DNA of 64,000 bases from Bacteroidota bacterium. Lineage in GTDB: Bacteria > Bacteroidota > Bacteroidia > Palsa-965. This document shows, one piece after another, positions 27,392-36,111 of this stretch; within the stretch, counting starts at the first letter, position 1; each line of letters opens with the position of its first letter. The translations under genes were made by a program, and so were the position numbers. Location: the NCBI GenBank assembly GCA_006218065.1, contig VBWE01000012.1:73616-137615 (forward strand), read 5' to 3'. The notes under the pieces were generated by a model. That model worked only from the letters and a program-made list of their open reading frames with translations. It was not told the origin of the DNA and did not search any database.

Positions 27392-28729
27392 CTACTCTTT
27401 CGTCAGTTCGATCCGCTCCCGGTAAAGGAACTTCTTCTGTACCGATTCGTATGGCCTGTGGATATAGTACACGAAGCCGTCACGAAGCCGGATATGCTTG
27501 ATGTAGTTATTGGAAATTTTGAAACTGCCTGCAATTTTACCCGTCTTTAGATCGATCTTCTTGAGGTAAAAAAAGCTGCCCTTTTCATAGATCGTATAAA
27601 CGTCATCGGTTACTTCATCCTGTACCAGCTTCCGGCCCCAGTCGCGCCAGTTCTTCGGATGATGATAATCAATGGACGATGAATCGAGTTTCCTGCACTG
27701 GCTGTCGAACCGGTAAAGTTTGTCCACGTAATGATCAAATACGCAGATCGTATCGTGTGCAACGAACATCGGGGCGTAAATCGGGCGGTAAAACTGCGAT
27801 TTCGAAAAACCGGTCATCGTTGCGGCAATGATGCGTTTGTCCACACCGGTGTACATTTCCATCTTGCGCGCATAAAGCCTGTCCTTTGGCTTCAGGTAAT
27901 CGAATTCATACTGGTACATGCCCATCAAAGGCTCGTCAACGATGTACCGGATCTTTCTCACGGTCGTATCCGCCGGGTTGTAGGTGAAATATGAAAAAGC
28001 CGGGTAATCGCGCGAGTAATTACTGAACAGGATCAGGTTATCCAGCGTATCCACGCAGGGCAGCATACGATCCACGAAATCTTCGTAAGGCATTTCCGCA
28101 AGACTGAGATTGTCGCCGCGCACTTTGACGCGATAAACGGCATCTTTGCAAAGCACGTTGATAAATCCCTGGTAATCGCGGTACAGTTCTTTGGCTTCCA
28201 CCGGGATGTTCTGCTGTGAAATCACTCCTGCAGATTCTGAAACCAGCATCACTTTGGCTTCTTTCAGGCTTTTTTCCCAGGTCAGCAAAACATAGCGGTC
28301 ATCGACAAACATATAGTCCTCGATGAAGAAACGCCAGTTCCCGATCACCGTATCCGCACCGGGCCGGATCTCCGTTACGCTGAACTCCTGCGGTTTGTAT
28401 TTCAGTTGCACATCCAGGCGCAGCGTATCGTTTTTCGATTTAGCGAGCAGTTCAGGCGTGATCATGATGCGCTGCGATTCGCAACCGTAATGGATAAACT
28501 CGACTGTGATATTGGTTTTCTGCTCTGTGAGAATTGCATAGTGGCCGTTTTTACCCGTCTGCGCAATTGTCGCAGTACCTTTTATTTTGACTACGGCGTC
28601 GGGTAATATTTCCCCGTTTTCCAGCCGCGAAACCAGCCCGGTGATCAGCAGTCGGCTGTCCTGCGCAAACGCAGCATGAAAACAAAAAAGGAAAAAAACG
28701 CCGGATATGGAGAGAATACGAAAGTTCAT
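27392..28729 (-). CDS. Exported propeller-like protein with regulatory domain
   Basis: A 445-residue protein. The start at 28729 gives a clean signal peptide (MNFRILSISGVFFLFCF, cleavage after AFA); upstream ATGs at 28735 and 28765 are also possible. Residues about 25-110 resemble the carboxypeptidase-regulatory-like beta-sandwich common in Bacteroidota outer-membrane proteins (LVSRLENGEILPDAVVKIKG, TGKNGHYAI). The remainder is a set of beta-rich units of about 45 residues (for example YVLLTWEKSLKEAKVML, KRIIAATMTGF), suggesting a six-bladed propeller of the 6-bladed/NHL kind. Function unknown. It is in the same direction as the following TonB-receptor-like gene, but upstream of it lies a palindrome, so it probably has its own promoter. 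Confidence 0.75.
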   Translation of the reverse strand: MNFRILSISGVFFLFCFHAAFAQDSRLLITGLVSRLENGEILPDAVVKIKGTATIAQTGKNGHYAILTEQKTNITVEFIHYGCESQRIMITPELLAKSKNDTLRLDVQLKYKPQEFSVTEIRPGADTVIGNWRFFIEDYMFVDDRYVLLTWEKSLKEAKVMLVSESAGVISQQNIPVEAKELYRDYQGFINVLCKDAVYRVKVRGDNLSLAEMPYEDFVDRMLPCVDTLDNLILFSNYSRDYPAFSYFTYNPADTTVRKIRYIVDEPLMGMYQYEFDYLKPKDRLYARKMEMYTGVDKRIIAATMTGFSKSQFYRPIYAPMFVAHDTICVFDHYVDKLYRFDSQCRKLDSSSIDYHHPKNWRDWGRKLVQDEVTDDVYTIYEKGSFFYLKKIDLKTGKIAGSFKISNNYIKHIRLRDGFVYYIHRPYESVQKKFLYRERIELTKE

Positions 28730-28793
28730 AAACATACTTTCCCGGAAGACGCGTGGGCTGATCAAAATTCACAATTTCCCGGGAGAATGCCTA

Positions 28794-28981
28794 ATGGCAA
28801 ATAAAAAGCAAAGGGCAAAAGCAACTCGCAAAAGCAAAAATAATTTTACAGCAGACCTCGGAAACAAGACTTTACTAGTCGTAGTCTGAGACTACGACCA
28901 GCAGCGACTCATGTACCAGAGACTGCCTTACTTGCCTTTTGCTTTGCCATTTTGCCTTTTGCTCCTTGCCTTTTGCTATTT
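28794..28981. repeat. GGCAAATAAAAAGC palindrome enclosing another repeat
   Basis: The left arm (28794-28837, GGCAAA...GGGCAAAAGCAA) is complementary to the right arm (28925-28981, TTGCCTTTTGCTTTGCCATT...). The right arm runs into the end of the adjacent outer-membrane gene. Between the arms sits the covarying palindrome at 28860-28924. The nesting suggests one element landed inside another. Confidence 0.65.
28860..28924. repeat. Covarying palindrome family, copy 1
   Basis: The core 28878-28898 is a perfect odd palindrome: GTCGTAGTCT, G, AGACTACGAC. Flanks GGAAACAAGACTTTACTA and CAGCAGCGACTCATGTACCA match the flanks of the copy at 43107-43170, whereas the stem differs by paired changes. Confidence 0.8.
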
Positions 28982-31360
28982 CACCCTCCCCCGCTCTTCC
29001 TGGTTGATCGGGCGTTCGTTGAAATCGGCTTTTTTCAGTTTCCCGATCCGCCAGGTGAGCTGCAGGCGCAGGAAGAACGAATCGGAATACTCTTTATAAG
29101 TAAGATCAAAGCCCGGGATGCGGGACTCGCCGATGGTGACCTGGCTCCGAAGGAGATCGTTGCAGGTGAGGCGCACAGTGAATATACTCTCCTTCGATTT
29201 GTAAAGCAGGCTGGTCCGCAAAGAATACATCGGCTTCCCGACAAAAAGCCCCTCCGCTCCTGTAGTATTGTACTGGAAAATTCCTTCCACCGACCAGCGT
29301 TTCAAAAAACGGAAAGCCTGGTACGAATAAAAGTACCAGAGACCGCGCGCGTTCACAATCGTTTGTGTTGTATCGGAATACTCCGCGTGATCGTAGGAAT
29401 AGCCGACGCCGTTACTCGTGGTCCACCAACTGTTCTCGTACGGAATTTCCAGGTCCATACTGTAATTGCGCGCGAACCGGAAATTCCGTTCCTGCCCGGT
29501 GAACTGGTTCGTCCCGGCGATGCGTTCCACGTAGGTATTGATATCGTTCCGCGTATGCGCATATCCCAGTTCGAGCGAAGCCGCTTCCAGGTAAACCAGC
29601 GCAACGGACGCTTCCTGCGTGTATTCGGGGCGCAGCCCGGGATTGCCGCGAAGCGACGACAATGAATCGATATAGGTAATGAACGGATCGAGGTCGGAGA
29701 AATCGGGACGATCGATGCGGAATGCGTACGATCCGTTCAGGTTGAGGTCCTTCATCAGCGTGTACTCCGCAAAAAGACTGGGAAAAAGACTGAAATACGT
29801 CGTGTCCACAACATCCGCGTTCAGCCGGTGCGAAAAACCGTACGTATGCGTCAGTTCACCGCGCAGGCCCGCCCGCATATTCCATTTCGGGTATTTCAAC
29901 TGCAGTTGCGAATACAAAGCGGCCGTTCCTTCCGAATAATCGAACGCATTGTTGATGGTCGAATCGGCCTCCCAGCCGTTGTTTCCCGACTGCCGCTCGA
30001 GCCCCACGCTGCTGCCGTTCCAGATACCCGCGAGTTTCGCGCCATTTTCGAAAACGATTTTCTTCCCGAATGTTTTTGCAAAATCGGCCTGCGCCGAAAC
30101 GATATGCATGGCGTTTCTTCCGCTGCTGCGCTTGGGCGTGCTGCTGGAAGAAGCGGAATCCGAAACGGATTCGTCAATATCGCCGCTGGTTTGGTTACCG
30201 AACTGCGAATACGAAATCAATCCCGAACGTTTTCCGCCGAGCGTATCCGTTCTGCGTGTATAATCCAGGCTCATGTTATGATTATAGCCATTGATCTTAC
30301 TTTTCGTGATCGCATGGATCAGGTACGGTGTGGCCTGCATCGTTACCAGGTTCGTATCGTCCGCCGTCTTATCCGTTTGCGTCAGTCCGCCGTTATAGAA
30401 AAAATTGACATTGCGCGTGGAATCGATATCGTATTTCACGCCCCCGCCGAAATAATGATTCCCGCTGAAACGGTTTTGTGTTTCGATGGTATTGCGCATC
30501 GTAACCGGGATTCCGCCGCTTTCAAAATCACGGAGGTATTCTGTTTTTTCCCAGCGCCTGCCGAAAAACATACCGTAACGGGTGAGGATCGAAATTTTAC
30601 GTTTCTTCCAGAGCAGGCTTGCGCCGTCGTACGAATACAGGTTCTGCTGTTTCAAGCCCAGGCTCCAGTTACTGGTGAAGTTAAGCTGGTAACCTTCGAG
30701 TACGTTTTTTTTGGAAACGATATTGATGACCGCGCGCCCCTGTGCATCGTAACTGGCCGGCGGATGCTCGATTATTTCCACGTAACGGATTTGGTCGGAA
30801 GGCAGCGCGCGCAGCAATTCTACCGGTACCCGCTGTCCGTCGAGATACACTACGGCGGCTCCTTTTCCGAAAACGGTAACGGTACCTTCGCCGCTCACCA
30901 TCAGGCCGGGCGAAGCTTCCAGCACATCCATCGCACTGCCGGCGCTGTTGAGCATGGTCCCTTCCACGTTTACTTTTTTGCGGTCGCCTTCGTTCTGAAC
31001 AAGCGGGATAACCGCTGTTACTTCCACTTCTTTCAACTGGTTCCGTTTCATTTCGATCTTCCCGATATCCAGCAGTGGCAGGCCGGCAGCGTTTGCAATC
31101 GTTTTATAAAACGTTTCGAAGCCTACGGCGGAAATACGCAGAAGCAAAGGACTTTCGTTGATCTCCTTCAGTTCAAAAGCGCCGTTTTCGAAAGCCATAC
31201 CCGCATACAGGGTGGAATCCGCCGGGCGAAGCAAAACGGCATTTCCAAGTTCCACGCGCTCCCCTTTGTTGTCGAGTACTTCCGCTTTGAGTGCGTAGGG
31301 CTGCGCGCAGAGTTTAGACAATGAAAACAGTATGATCAAAAGGGAGTGGAGTTTTTTCAT
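28976..31360 (-). CDS. TonB-receptor-like outer membrane beta-barrel protein
   Basis: A 794-residue outer-membrane protein. The start at 31360 gives a clear signal peptide (MKKLHSLLIILFSL, ending KLCAQ). A regulatory-like beta-sandwich (residues about 20-110) leads to a plug region (AMDVLEASPGLMVSG, VYLDGQRVPVELLRALPSDQIRYVEIIEHPPASYDAQGR is its landmark, near 150-220), then a C-terminal barrel of about 550 residues with many aromatic-polar strands. This is the plan of TonB-dependent receptor relatives of the outer-membrane beta-barrel type 3 family. No SusD-like gene is adjacent, so the ligand cannot be guessed. Confidence 0.87.
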   Translation of the reverse strand: MKKLHSLLIILFSLSKLCAQPYALKAEVLDNKGERVELGNAVLLRPADSTLYAGMAFENGAFELKEINESPLLLRISAVGFETFYKTIANAAGLPLLDIGKIEMKRNQLKEVEVTAVIPLVQNEGDRKKVNVEGTMLNSAGSAMDVLEASPGLMVSGEGTVTVFGKGAAVVYLDGQRVPVELLRALPSDQIRYVEIIEHPPASYDAQGRAVINIVSKKNVLEGYQLNFTSNWSLGLKQQNLYSYDGASLLWKKRKISILTRYGMFFGRRWEKTEYLRDFESGGIPVTMRNTIETQNRFSGNHYFGGGVKYDIDSTRNVNFFYNGGLTQTDKTADDTNLVTMQATPYLIHAITKSKINGYNHNMSLDYTRRTDTLGGKRSGLISYSQFGNQTSGDIDESVSDSASSSSTPKRSSGRNAMHIVSAQADFAKTFGKKIVFENGAKLAGIWNGSSVGLERQSGNNGWEADSTINNAFDYSEGTAALYSQLQLKYPKWNMRAGLRGELTHTYGFSHRLNADVVDTTYFSLFPSLFAEYTLMKDLNLNGSYAFRIDRPDFSDLDPFITYIDSLSSLRGNPGLRPEYTQEASVALVYLEAASLELGYAHTRNDINTYVERIAGTNQFTGQERNFRFARNYSMDLEIPYENSWWTTSNGVGYSYDHAEYSDTTQTIVNARGLWYFYSYQAFRFLKRWSVEGIFQYNTTGAEGLFVGKPMYSLRTSLLYKSKESIFTVRLTCNDLLRSQVTIGESRIPGFDLTYKEYSDSFFLRLQLTWRIGKLKKADFNERPINQEERGRVK

Positions 31361-31479
31361 ACAGGGCGTTAAGTTACCGGAAAGATGCCGTTTCAAAACG
31401 TAGATTCTGTTCTGAAATTGCCTGTTTAACAGACGCACCAGCGGACAAAAAGTTGCACGGCGTGAAAAAGGTGAATCCC

Positions 31480-31487
31480 TAACTTTG
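31480..31487 (+). promoter_or_regulatory. -7 element of the J-domain gene
   Basis: TAACTTTG ends five bases before the ATG at 31492, so a very short leader is expected. A TTG at 31453-31455 is 24 bases upstream, longer than the usual spacing. Confidence 0.55.
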
Positions 31488-31491
31488 CATT

Positions 31492-31935
31492 ATGGCTTTC
31501 GATTGCTACAAGATGCTTGATATTCCGCCCGATACAAACGGCGACGAAATCAGGCGCGCGTTCCGGCACAAGGCCAAGGAATTTCACCCGGACGTAAATC
31601 AAAGCCCGGAAGCAGGCGCCATATTCCGCGAACTGAAGGAAGCGCTCGAAACCCTTACCGATCCTGCCCGCCGGCATGCGCACGATGCCCGTTTCGGATA
31701 TCACCGGCAAAAGAAAAAAGGGGAACAGAACCTTTACAGCATCAACGAAGCGGATTCCGAAAAAGCGAAAGCGGCCATCAGCCAGTGGGAAAAATCACAG
31801 TCGCTGCAGCGCGCGGCGGCCGAACGAAAGAAACAGGAACTGCTGAACCAGTACCGGAAACGCCGCAGGATGCTTTTGCTTGCCATCCTGGGAATCGGGT
31901 GGCTCGTTTTTCTGCTGATCTGGATTTTGTCGTAG
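31492..31935 (+). CDS. J-domain protein with C-terminal membrane anchor
   Basis: A 147-residue protein. Residues 1-70 are a DnaJ J domain with the catalytic HPD at 32-34 (EFHPDVN) and the helices around it, so it should stimulate Hsp70 (DnaK) ATPase. A charged coiled-coil-like linker (about 85-125) leads to a C-terminal membrane helix (MLLLAILGIGWLVFLLIWIL). There is no Gly/Phe or zinc region, so it is not a DnaJ of the main type. It probably recruits DnaK to the inner membrane. It runs convergent to the amidase gene, four bases apart. Confidence 0.88.
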   Translation: MAFDCYKMLDIPPDTNGDEIRRAFRHKAKEFHPDVNQSPEAGAIFRELKEALETLTDPARRHAHDARFGYHRQKKKGEQNLYSINEADSEKAKAAISQWEKSQSLQRAAAERKKQELLNQYRKRRRMLLLAILGIGWLVFLLIWILS

Positions 31936-31939
31936 AAAG

Positions 31940-33154
31940 TTACTGTTGCTTCAGCAGTTTTTCCGCTTCGCTCACAGGAATGCGCACGCCGTCGTTGAAG
32001 GCAATCACGAAGGCTTCGGGAAAACCATTCTTGCGCAGTTCGTTCTGTTTGGCTTTGGCGTCGGATGAGGATTTGAATTCGCCGACCGTGTATTTGTACA
32101 CGTTTTTCTCTTCGTAGAATGCGTAATCCTTCAGGTTCTTCAACTGCGCGGATTTCGGATCCAGTTTTTTATCCGAAGAAAGCACCTGCACTTTGAAAAC
32201 GACGTTAACCGCAACCGGTTTTACTTTCGGCGTATCCACTTTCACCGCGACCGTGTCTTTGACCACGGGATTTGTTTTTGCCGACGTGTCGCGCACCGGG
32301 ACAAAAGGTTTCATACGCTCGATCTCATCGTCGTACACGATACTCGTTCCTTCCACGTTGTTTTTCCATTTCCGGAAAGCCCTGAAAATAGCGGCCGCCA
32401 TGTGTTCCTGCCCGGTTCCGGAGCCAAGAAATTTCTCTTCATCGCTGTTGGTCAGGAAACCTGTTTCGATCAGCACTGAAGGCATGGACGTTTTCCAGAG
32501 CACGAGAAAACCGGCCTGGTTCACTTCTTTATCCTTGCGGCCGCAGCGTTCACGGAACTGGTCCTGCACCAGTTGGGCAAAATCGATACTCTGCTGCTGG
32601 TACAGGTTCTGGTAAACCGAGAGGATCATCCGCGCTTCGTCGTTATCCAGCAGCGACTCGTAACGGGCTTTGTAGTCGCTTTCCAGCAGCACCGACTCGT
32701 TTTCGCGGGCGGCGACGGCCAGGTTTCCTTCGTTTTTATGCAGACCCATCACGTAGGTTTCGGCGCCGTGCACTTCGCCTTTGCAGATATCTTTCTTGGT
32801 TTTCTTGTCGCGCACACAGGCCGAATTGCAGTGGATGCAGATAAACAACTGCGCGTTATTGCGGTTGGCGATGGCTGCCCGCTCGTTCAACTCGATAAAC
32901 ACGTCGGTTTTGCGCGTGTAAACGACCTTCACGTCTTTGAAATTATCCTCGATGTACTTCCCGAGCCGCAGCGCAATGGCCAGGGCCACGTCTTTTTCCT
33001 TGGCTATTCCGCCGTGACAACCCGGGTCTTTTCCTCCGTGGCCTGCATCAATGCAGACCGTCCGCACCTTGAATTCCGGCGCGATTTTTGGAGCAAAGGA
33101 GGCCGTCAAAAATGCAACGGTTAAAACCCCGACAATGCAAGCGATCGATTTCAT
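31940..33154 (-). CDS. N-acetylmuramoyl-L-alanine amidase
   Basis: A 404-residue exported peptidoglycan amidase (Amidase_3), which splits the bond between MurNAc and the stem peptide during cell division or wall turnover. The signal peptide (about 1-20) is followed by the zinc-site motifs IDAGHGGKDPG (H39), KEKD (E53), ICIHCN (H108) and the catalytic Glu in SVLIETGFLTN near 236. The insert between the two catalytic parts is long and Cys-containing. The last 80 residues (KVQVLSSDKK..., PEAFVIAFNDG) look like a SPOR-type peptidoglycan-binding domain. It is divergent from the LPS assembly gene. Confidence 0.92.
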   Translation of the reverse strand: MKSIACIVGVLTVAFLTASFAPKIAPEFKVRTVCIDAGHGGKDPGCHGGIAKEKDVALAIALRLGKYIEDNFKDVKVVYTRKTDVFIELNERAAIANRNNAQLFICIHCNSACVRDKKTKKDICKGEVHGAETYVMGLHKNEGNLAVAARENESVLLESDYKARYESLLDNDEARMILSVYQNLYQQQSIDFAQLVQDQFRERCGRKDKEVNQAGFLVLWKTSMPSVLIETGFLTNSDEEKFLGSGTGQEHMAAAIFRAFRKWKNNVEGTSIVYDDEIERMKPFVPVRDTSAKTNPVVKDTVAVKVDTPKVKPVAVNVVFKVQVLSSDKKLDPKSAQLKNLKDYAFYEEKNVYKYTVGEFKSSSDAKAKQNELRKNGFPEAFVIAFNDGVRIPVSEAEKLLKQQ

Positions 33155-33248
33155 TTTTTTCCGGTTCTGCTTAATAAAAACGCGGTTCTCCCGTTTTTAT
33201 TTAGTTTTGAGGCCATTACAACCCGGTAAACAAAAATATAGCCAAATC

Positions 33249-35762
33249 TTGCCGACGGGACTGCTCAAATCGTGTTTTTTCATCCTTGCCTTGTTAATAA
33301 CTGCTAAAGTTTCGGGGCAGGATACCATGGCAGCAGCCGACAGCCTCCAGGCCAAAGCAAGCGGGCGCATTAAGGCCCAGATCAAATACCACGGCCACGA
33401 TTCCATTGTACTCGACCTTGCCAACGAAAAAGTGTACCTCTACGACAGCGCCTGGGTGAGCTACGAGGACAAGAAAATGAATGCGCATTATATCGTGATC
33501 GATTTCGTGAAAAACGAGGTCCTGGCGAAAGGCGAAAAAGACAGTACCGGCAAGATCCTGAAAGCGGAGTTTATCGACAGCGACCAGACCTATTATTTCG
33601 ACAGTATCCGTTACAATATCCAAACGCAGAAAGCCCTGATTTACGATGCGAATACGGTTGACGGCGACAGTCACGTGATTGCCGAAAAAGCGAAAAAGGA
33701 TTCAGACAACGTGGTTTTCATTCACAAAGGATTGTACACCACCTGCGAGCTCGACCATCCGCATTTCGCCATCCGCGCCCAGAAACTTAAGATCATTCCC
33801 GACGATAAAATCATTACCGGCCCGGCTTACCTGGAAATCGGCGATGTGCCTACTCCGCTTGCCGTGCCTTTCGGATTTTTCCCGAACAAAAAAGGCCGCG
33901 CTTCGGGACTGATCATTCCCACGCCGGGCGAATCGCCGGGACTGGGCTTTTACCTGCGCGACGGCGGCTGGTACTGGGGACTCAGCGACAAGATCGACCT
34001 GGCCGTGCGGGGAGATATTTATTCGAAAGGAAGCTGGGGCGCGAAACTGCAGACCAATTACCGCGTCCGGTATAAATACAACGGCAACCTGAATATCAAA
34101 TATGCCCGCATCATCCAGGGCGACCAGGAATTGCCCGACAGCGACATCAGCAACGACTTTTTTGTTACCTGGAATCATGTGCAGGATGCAAAATTCAATC
34201 CCACGATTCGTTTTTCGGCGAGCGTCAACGGCGGAACGAGCACGTACAACCAGCTCAACAGCTACAACGCGAACGATTACCTGCGCAACCAGTTCCAGTC
34301 GAACGTGGCCTGGAGCAAAAGCTGGCGTTTCGGAAGTTTGTCGGCCAACCTGCGCCACGACCAGAATACGCAGACGCACCTGGTAAACATGACGCTGCCG
34401 CAGCTCGCGTTTACGGTAAACCGATTCTTCCCTTTCCGGAATCCCAACCGCATCGGCTCGCGCTTCTACGACAAGATCGGCGTGAGCATGGTGACGGATT
34501 TCCAGAATACGCTGAGCGTGGTCGACAGTACGATAAACATTAACGAGACGGATGCGCTGGTGAAAAAAATGCGGAACGGGATCAAAACAAGCATACCGGT
34601 TTCATCGACGCTGCAGTTCAAAAAAACCAAGTTGAAATATTTTACACTCACCCCGGCTGCGAATATCAATACGTACACCTATTTCCGCACGGTCAATAAA
34701 ACATACGATATCCCGAACGATACGATCCTCGTTGATACGAGTTACACGACACGGATGGCGTATGATTATAATGTGAACGCCACGATCAGCACGCGTTTTT
34801 ACGGTATGTGGACTTTCCGCAAAGGCCGTGTTACCGCGCTTCGCCACGTGATGACGCCGCAGGTCAGTTTTGTCTGGCGCCCGGATTTCAGCGCGGAAAA
34901 ATACGGCTGGTACAAGGATGTACAGTCGAATACGGCTGGCGGATATCAAACCTATTCCATTTTCGAAGGCGGTATTTACGGATCGCCGGGATCGGGAAAA
35001 TCGGGCGGCGTGAATGTGAATATCGGCAACTCGGTGGAAGGCAAACTGCGGCCGCTGGATACGGACACGGCTTCGACGGCGAAAAAATTCATGCTCATCG
35101 ACCAGTTCAACCTGGCTTTCGGGTACAATATTCTTGCGGAACATTTCAACTGGTCGAACATTACGTTCTCCGGCCGCACGCGCCTCTTCAAAAAGCTCGA
35201 CATCAACGGCTCGCTTTCCGTCGATCCCTACCGGATCAACGAAGACGGCGTCCGCATCGAACGTTTTGAATGGCGGGAGAACAAACGGCTGGGCAGGATT
35301 ACGGGAGCGTATGCGGCTCTTTCAACCAGCCTGCGCAAAGGCGGACTGACCGCGTCGCAGCCCAAAACCAGCGGCAAAGGCACCGAACAGGAAATGAATT
35401 TCATCAACCAGCACCCGGAAGCATTCGTCGATTTCAACGTGCCCTGGTCGCTGAACGTGGGTTATACCATCAACTATTCGAAACCTTCGCTCACCAAAAC
35501 CATCACGCAGGGCATCCAGTTATCCGGCGATGTAAACCTGACCCCGAAATGGAAAGTGGGATTCTTTTCCAACTACGATCTCGTGCTGCAGAAATTTGCG
35601 AATTCCTCGCTCAATATTTACCGCGACCTGCATTGCTGGGAAATGAGTTTCAACTGGGTGCCTTTCGGGCAGTTCCAGAATTACAACCTGACGATCAACG
35701 TAAAGTCCGCCGTGCTGCAGGACCTGAAGCTGAATCGTCGCAGGAGCTGGTATGATTTTTAG
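33249..35762 (+). CDS. lptD: LPS transport/assembly protein LptD-like
   Basis: A large outer-membrane protein of the OstA/LptD family, which together with LptE places lipopolysaccharide in the outer leaflet. An OstA-like N-terminal beta-jellyroll (ANEKVYLYDSAWVSYEDKKMN, IDFVKNEVLAKGEKD) is followed by the LptD motif FGFFPNKKGRASGLIIP and a C-terminal barrel. The start is uncertain: TTG at 33249 gives 837 residues and a good signal peptide (LLKSCFFILALLITAKVSGQ). An ATG at 33135 would give 875 residues but overlaps the first 20 bases of the divergent amidase gene. The cell envelope neighbourhood fits. Confidence 0.87.
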   Translation: MPTGLLKSCFFILALLITAKVSGQDTMAAADSLQAKASGRIKAQIKYHGHDSIVLDLANEKVYLYDSAWVSYEDKKMNAHYIVIDFVKNEVLAKGEKDSTGKILKAEFIDSDQTYYFDSIRYNIQTQKALIYDANTVDGDSHVIAEKAKKDSDNVVFIHKGLYTTCELDHPHFAIRAQKLKIIPDDKIITGPAYLEIGDVPTPLAVPFGFFPNKKGRASGLIIPTPGESPGLGFYLRDGGWYWGLSDKIDLAVRGDIYSKGSWGAKLQTNYRVRYKYNGNLNIKYARIIQGDQELPDSDISNDFFVTWNHVQDAKFNPTIRFSASVNGGTSTYNQLNSYNANDYLRNQFQSNVAWSKSWRFGSLSANLRHDQNTQTHLVNMTLPQLAFTVNRFFPFRNPNRIGSRFYDKIGVSMVTDFQNTLSVVDSTININETDALVKKMRNGIKTSIPVSSTLQFKKTKLKYFTLTPAANINTYTYFRTVNKTYDIPNDTILVDTSYTTRMAYDYNVNATISTRFYGMWTFRKGRVTALRHVMTPQVSFVWRPDFSAEKYGWYKDVQSNTAGGYQTYSIFEGGIYGSPGSGKSGGVNVNIGNSVEGKLRPLDTDTASTAKKFMLIDQFNLAFGYNILAEHFNWSNITFSGRTRLFKKLDINGSLSVDPYRINEDGVRIERFEWRENKRLGRITGAYAALSTSLRKGGLTASQPKTSGKGTEQEMNFINQHPEAFVDFNVPWSLNVGYTINYSKPSLTKTITQGIQLSGDVNLTPKWKVGFFSNYDLVLQKFANSSLNIYRDLHCWEMSFNWVPFGQFQNYNLTINVKSAVLQDLKLNRRRSWYDF

Positions 35763-36111
35763 AGTTGGAGATGCTCAATTAATCAATGTCTCAATTTGAA
35801 AATGAACCAATTTGAAAATGCCCATGCGCGTGGAGATGTGGACATTGTTTCATTTTCAAATTTTCTCAATTGTCAAATCGGTTCATTCGGCAATACGCTT
35901 CCAATTTGAAAATGCATTAATTTGAAAATTGAGAAAATGCCTATGCGCGTGGAGATTTTGAGAATACTCAATTAACCAATGCTTTAATTTGAAAATTGAG
36001 AAAATGTCTATGCGCGTAGAGATGTGAACATTGTTTCATTTTCAAATTTTCTCAATTGTCAAATCAGTTCATTAAGCAATCCGCTATCTTTGGAGCGATA
36101 ATCGCTTTACC
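35763..36111. repeat. A/T-rich region with direct and inverted repeats
   Basis: A segment of about 80 bases around 35818-35897 (ATGCGCGTGGAGATGTGGAC, CATTTTCAAATTTTCTCAAT) is repeated at about 36005-36084. The motif ATGCGCGTGGAGA appears three times (near 35824, 35943, 36010). Runs of TTTGAAAATTGAGAAAATG and their complement alternate, so the region can fold in several ways. A -7 element TATCTTTG sits at 36085-36092 at the end, before the peptidase gene. No gene seen. Confidence 0.75.
36085..36092 (+). promoter_or_regulatory. -7 element of the M28 peptidase promoter
   Basis: TATCTTTG lies 19 bases before the ATG at 36112. No -33 TTG at the usual distance. Confidence 0.55.

Noticed and set aside
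28707-28889. Small Lys-rich frame (MANKKQRAKATRKSK)
   Set aside because: It is the translation of a palindrome arm whose complement lies at 28925-28981; no promoter.
29828-31324. 498-codon plus-strand frame opposite the TonB-receptor-like gene
   Set aside because: Antisense shadow; no signal, motif or promoter, and the opposite strand encodes a coherent outer-membrane protein.
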